From: Lathyrus oleraceus
Taxonomy: Eukaryota; Streptophyta; Magnoliopsida; Fabales; Fabaceae
DNA: 64,000 nt
Assembly (NCBI RefSeq): GCF_024323335.1
Contig: NC_066583.1
Location: 372,439,175-372,503,174, forward strand
Reading direction: 5' to 3'
This document shows positions 60,154 to 64,000 of this stretch, one piece after another (positions within the stretch are counted from its first letter, which is position 1; each line of letters begins with the position of its first letter). The translations under genes and the position numbers were made by a program. Below the pieces are notes generated by a model. The model was not told where the DNA came from, did not search any database, and was given only the letters and a program-made list of their open reading frames with translations.

Positions 60154-60300
60154 GTTTTGTGAAGGTTTTGTGAAGATTGCTGTGAAGATATTGTGAATGT
60201 TTTGTGAAGATTGCTGTGAATATATTGTGAATGTTTTGTGAGGATTGCTGTGAAGATATTGTGAATGTTTTGTGAGGATTGCTGTGAAGATATTGTGAAA
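60154..60300. repeat. 34-bp tandem repeat in the transposase 5' UTR
   Basis: About four copies of a 34-bp unit ('gttttgtgaagattgctg' followed by 'tgaagatattgtgaat'). It lies between the transposase ATG and its TATA box. Thirty-four is not a multiple of three, arguing against coding use. Confidence 0.85.
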
Positions 60301-60311
60301 ATGTGTGTGAA

Positions 60312-60319
60312 TATTTATA
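60312..60319 (-). promoter_or_regulatory. TATA box of the transposase gene
   Basis: TATAAATA on the minus strand, about 160 bases upstream of the transposase ATG. Confidence 0.6.
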
Positions 60320-60590
60320 CTGCAAGATTCCCACACATCTTTGCATGCATGTCTTCAACCAAGTCTTCCCCAAGAGCAACGCATGCAAAACTTGGACACG
60401 TGTAAAGCATGCAAGAATCTTGCAGGCTAGGTGGAGCTGCATGCATGTAATAATTTTGACACGTCTACTGCCTATCCATGAAATGTATTCTCCACCTAGT
60501 CTGAACTTAGTCTGCAAGATTCCCACGCATGCCAACACTACCACCTAGCCTGCACCTATTCTGCAAGATTCCCACCTAGTCTGCACCAAT

Positions 60591-61195
60591 GCATGCCAAC
60601 ACTACCACCTAGCCTGCACCTAGTCTGCAAGATTCCCACGCATGCCTTCCACGTGTCACATTTTTGCATCATCAGATTCCACCAAGTCTTCCCCAAGACA
60701 AGACAACTCCCACTTAGTCTGCACCAATGCATGCCAACACTACCACCTAGCCTGCACCTATTCTGCAAGATTCCCACGCATGCCTTCCACGTGTCACATT
60801 TTTGCATCATCAGATTCCACCAAGTCTTCCCCAAGACAAGACAACTCCCACCTAGTCTGCACCAATGCATGCCAACACTACCACCTAGCCTGCACCTATT
60901 CTGCAAGATTCCCACGCATGCCTTACACTTGTCACATTTTTGCATCATCAGATTCCACCAAGTCTTCCCCAAGACAAGATAACTCCCACCTAGTCTGCAC
61001 CAATGCATGCCAACACTACCACCTAGTCTGCACCTATTCTGCAAGATTCCCACGCATGCCTTACACTTGTCACATTTTTGCATCATCAGATTCCACCAAG
61101 TCTTCCCCAAGACAAGACAACTCCCACCTAGTCTGCACCAATGCATGCCAACACTACCACGCATGCCTTACACTTGTCACATTTTTGCATATTCA
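60591..61195. repeat. 138-bp tandem repeats between the divergent genes
   Basis: 'gcatgccaac' recurs at 60591, 60729, 60867, 61005 and 61143, exactly 138 bp apart: four full units plus a partial one. Units carry 'cacgcatgccttccacgtgt'. CACGTG is intact at 60650 and 60788 and mutated to CACTTGT in the later units; a further CACGTG lies upstream at 60397. Because 138 is divisible by three, frames stay open through the array on both strands (up to 202 codons), but these have no protein signature. Confidence 0.9.
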
Positions 61196-61212
61196 GTCTA
61201 CTTGAAAACGAG

Positions 61213-61220
61213 TATAAATA
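61213..61220 (+). promoter_or_regulatory. TATA box of the PMD gene
   Basis: TATAAATA about 100 bases before the ATG at 61320, just past the 138-bp array. Confidence 0.65.
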
Positions 61221-61319
61221 GAGGGTCATTCTTGCAAGTTTTCATCAACCACTAACACTTTTATTCAGAGAACTCCGGCGAAACTTCTCATCCACCAAGC
61301 TTCGTTCTACATTGCAGTC

Positions 61320-63569
61320 ATGTCTTTTCTTACCATGGGCCAAGAACACAGAGGCACTAGGGCAAACATTGCCTCATTCGTAAGTTTTTCTTGAACATTG
61401 CCTCTTTCGTATGTTTGTAATTAGTTTTTTAAAAGTCCAATTAATGATTGTTTGTATTGTTTGTTTTTAAAGGATCCCAAGAAATTTCGTCAACGTTCAC
61501 ACCCAATGCCTTATCCAGACCCATGGTGCGTACCTTACATAGAGCGTGCGGGTTTCGGTCATGTTATGCATGTCGTAAATGCCACAATTGATGTCAAATT
61601 CATTTTGGCTCTGTGTGAACGTTGGAGACCTGAGACACACACTTTTCACCTACCAATTGGTGAATGTACCGTCACATTAGAGGACGTGTACATGCTTTTG
61701 GGTTTTAGAATAGATGGTAAGCCTGTGACCGGAAATGTTCAACAGCCTAACCAAATATGTGTTCAAATGTTGGGGGTAGATCTGGTCGAGGGTGAGGGGT
61801 CTGCCAAAGCAAGGGGTCGGGGTATTAAATTATCTAGCCTACAATTGTACCACGACTCCATAACTTTGACTGAGGAATCCTCCGAACAAGAAAAAGTCAT
61901 AAAAACCCGGGTTTACATTATGCTATTGTTTGGGAACTTGCTATTTCCCGAAGGGACGGGAAATAGCATAAACTTTATGTACTTGAGTTTGCTCGGGGAC
62001 ATTGATAGAATAAGCACATATAGTTGGGGTTCTGCAGTATTAGCATTCCTATATAGCTCTTTGTGTAAAAATGCACATAATGAGCACTGTACATTTTCTG
62101 GATGTGCTTTTTTGCTCCAAACATGGGGGTGGTGGAGATTGCCGAGGCTAGCCCCAGAAAATCCTAATGACTACTCCTTTCCCTACGCAACTAGGTAAAT
62201 TTATGATGTTAATTCATTTTGTATATTTATTCTATAAATATTTTTAAATAATATTATTTATCTTTTTTTGTTTAGGTTCATTACAACCGGACTGGATTAC
62301 AGTCTTACCCCCAAAAATAAAATTATATTTTATCGTCAACTCTTGGATCGTCTCCGAGCACAAGATGTATTACCACTAAATCACTCAGCTTCTAACTGAT
62401 TTATTAATATCATGCATTCTCGATAAATAACATATTTGCTTTTTTCTTTGCAGTTTATTTGGAGGCCATATTTGGGATTGGAACATCAACCCAACCCCGA
62501 AGATGCAGCTGTTTGGACAGCAAAAACGGCCATAATGCGGTTCACCACTGTGGAGATGCACCAAAGTGACCGTGTCAAGCTGCAATTCGGAATGCATCAA
62601 GAAATCCCAGGCCCCCCAATGTCTATGGAACCTTGGCATCTAAAAAAAGTCAGCCACCAGTGGTATGCCCAAAATTGGAAGGAATTTGCTAAGGAGTTTC
62701 GTAAAATGTGGAAAGACCGTGCCCACTATGTTCTACAATTTCCGGTGGCGCCCAACGAAATGAAGCCGACAAGGGAATATGTGGATTGGTATAGAGAAAA
62801 TACAAATCCAGAAATGATTGTGTCTGACCCGTTCTATTTGGACGATCCCCGGATGCAACAGCCATATTTCCAACAACAACAACCACCACAGTATTCCCAA
62901 CAACAACAACCACCACCTTATTACCAACAACGACCACCACCACCATTTTACCAACAACAACCACCACCACCTTATTACCAACAACAACCACCACCACCAT
63001 ATTACCAACAACAACCACCACAACACATGTCCACCCCCCAACCAAATCAACAATACATACCACAAACTCAACCCCAATACCATGAAGACTACCAACAACA
63101 AACTCAACATTCCCACCACCATCAACAGTCCCAACACCTACCGCAATATCAATCCCCCCACTTCCACCAATCCCAACACTTCCATCACGACAATGTCCCG
63201 AGCTCTTCCAGTCCTCCACCTAGCCCCGACACGGGTATACAAGAGGACTACCAACAGGACTACTACACACCACAACAAACATTGTACTTTGGCCAACCCG
63301 ATTCAACCCTAAACTACCAAAGACCACAATTCGAGGGCGCACCCAGCAGTAGTCAGTTTGTCCCACCGAGACAAAGCTTTGAGGGCGCAGAGGGGACCCG
63401 TCTTTCCTACAGCACTGAAGGGACTTCAACCCAACCACAACGGCAAACGGCAAGGGAACGCGTTAGGGCAAGGGGTGGTAATAGGGAAGCACCACCACCA
63501 CGTGAACCGTCTAGGCGAGCAATTAGACCTCCCCCGTGCGGATCGTACAAGGGACCGCATCATATGTGA
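61320..63569 (+). CDS. Plant mobile domain (PMD / MAIN-like) protein with Gln/Pro-rich tail
   Basis: Exons with GT..AG junctions and consistent phase: 61320-61379, 61473-62194, 62276-62366, 62454-63569; about 662 aa. Starts MSFLTMGQEHRGTRANIASF. The PMD (aminotransferase-like, PF10536-type) spans roughly residues 30-320. It includes WCVPYIERAGFGHVMHV, FHLPIGECTVTLEDVYMLLG, WGSAVLAFLYSSLC, LLQTWGWWRLPRLAPENP and FIWRPYL. The tail from about residue 430 is low complexity, with repeated YYQQQPPPP units, then His/Gln/Ser-rich and a basic RRAIRPPP end. Chromosomal MAIN/MAIL1 proteins act with a phosphatase-7-like partner in gene and TE silencing. MULE-borne PMD copies are known, their function unclear. 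It is divergent from the transposase gene. Splice sites are inferred from sequence; no lesion seen. Confidence 0.85.
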
Positions 63570-63666
63570 TTAATCATATCTTTGTAATATTTGTCTTGTC
63601 AATTATTATAATAAAAATATTTTCTGTTTATCATCTTTATATCTTTAAAGATATTGTCTATAATAT

Positions 63667-63670
<4 letters not shown>

Positions 63671-63735
<65 letters not shown>
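63671..63735. repeat. (AT)n microsatellite
   Basis: About 32 AT dinucleotides, 100 bases after the PMD stop. Confidence 0.95.
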
Positions 63736-63740
<5 letters not shown>

Positions 63741-63848
63741 TTACATGTGTATAAATATTTATTTACACGCATATAAATTAATTTTTTTTCCAAAAATTTA
63801 CAAATAATATTAATTACTTATAAATTAAATTAATATATACATATATAA

Positions 63849-63851
<3 letters not shown>
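63736..63851. repeat. Right subterminal inverted-repeat segment of the MULE
   Basis: 'aattacttataaattaaatt' (63814-63833) and neighbours are the reverse complement of the stretch at 56880-56915. Homology is AT-rich and imperfect. Confidence 0.5.

Positions 63852-63914
<63 letters not shown>
63852..63914. repeat. (AT)n microsatellite
   Basis: About 31 AT dinucleotides, mirroring the (AT)n at 56801-56870 relative to the MULE centre. Confidence 0.95.
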
Positions 63915-63918
<4 letters not shown>

Positions 63919-64000
63919 TAATATATATATTACTTGAAATGGCATGCTGTCAATGAACATGATTTTGAAAAGGAAAGGATCGAACATGATTTGAAAATTG

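Larger units (their letters stand above)
56500..64000. mobile_element. Mutator-like (MULE) transposon carrying a PMD gene, right end beyond window
   Basis: Contains a MURA-type transposase (57760-60153, minus), a plant-mobile-domain gene (61320-63569, plus) and a small gene (57184-57537, plus). The left outer zone (about 56520-56700) holds GGCGCC hairpins. The left subterminal stretch at 56871-56930 is matched in inverted orientation by 63785-63850: 'taatttaatttataagtaatt' is found as its reverse complement. Both are flanked by (AT)n runs. PMD genes are known cargo of some plant MULEs. Exact termini and the 8-11 bp TSD typical of MULEs were not resolved. Confidence 0.6.

Noticed and set aside
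60154..60336. 61-residue N-terminal extension of the transposase
   Set aside because: Encoded by 34-bp repeats that lie downstream of the TATA box and partly span it; the MSSSSQ start is better placed.
60556..61164. 202-codon minus frame of repeated 46-aa units, and overlapping plus-strand frames up to 187 codons
   Set aside because: Frames are open only because the 138-bp repeat is divisible by three; they exist on both strands, have no domain, and lie in the promoter interval.
62689..63219. Val/Gly-rich minus-strand frames opposite the PMD exon 4
   Set aside because: Complement of the Gln/Pro codon repeats; a shadow of the real gene.

Overview
The window is plant nuclear DNA, most likely from a large-genome legume of the pea/vetch tribe (Fabeae). 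The reasons are a spliced IAMT1-type methyltransferase gene, and a young Ogre retrotransposon with LTRs of about 5.6 kb, a lineage expanded in that tribe. Only about 9 kb looks like gene sequence; most of the rest is retrotransposon, resolved here through target-site duplications (TSDs), primer-binding sites (PBS) and polypurine tracts (PPT).

Layout. (1) 1-2246: an indole-3-acetate O-methyltransferase gene (IAMT1-like), four exons, missing only its first few codons. (2) 2247-6066: decayed intergenic DNA with a likely hAT-type MITE. (3) 6067-15110: decayed minus-strand Tat-lineage Ty3/gypsy remnants; one has lost gag, one is a gag-protease fragment, and a probable solo LTR lies inside the first. 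(4) 15308-56446: one Athila-type element (TSD AGTAA) of only about 6 kb own sequence, swollen to 41 kb by nesting. It holds a copia-like LTR (to 53430), which holds an Ogre element (18235-52115, TSD GCCGC), which in turn holds two chromoviruses: 19394-26377 (plus strand, TSD AAGTC, inside the Ogre 3' LTR) and 35565-43539 (minus strand, TSD CAAAA, inside the Ogre interior). The uninterrupted Ogre 5' LTR preserves the empty site of the first chromovirus.

(5) About 56500 to the window end: a Mutator-like (MULE) transposon that appears to carry three genes. These are a 117-aa protein of unknown function, a MURA-type transposase (797 aa, minus) and a plant-mobile-domain (PMD/MAIN-like) gene (plus, four exons, about 662 aa). 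Transposase and PMD gene are divergently transcribed from a shared interval built of 138-bp tandem repeats carrying CACGTG motifs. The right terminus is outside or at the edge of the window.

How the parts relate. Order of insertion is Athila-type, then copia-like LTR, then Ogre, then the chromoviruses. LTR divergence agrees: it is clear for Athila, about eight substitutions and one 4-bp indel for Ogre, and one or none for the chromoviruses. The 35.6-43.5 kb chromovirus has an intact 1452-aa gag-pol and could be autonomous. The 19.4-26.4 kb one has an in-frame pol deletion, and the Ogre lacks most of gag-pol, yet both have near-identical LTRs. The two chromoviruses share a homologous LTR backbone but carry different palindrome clusters at the same LTR position. 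All comparisons were made by eye.
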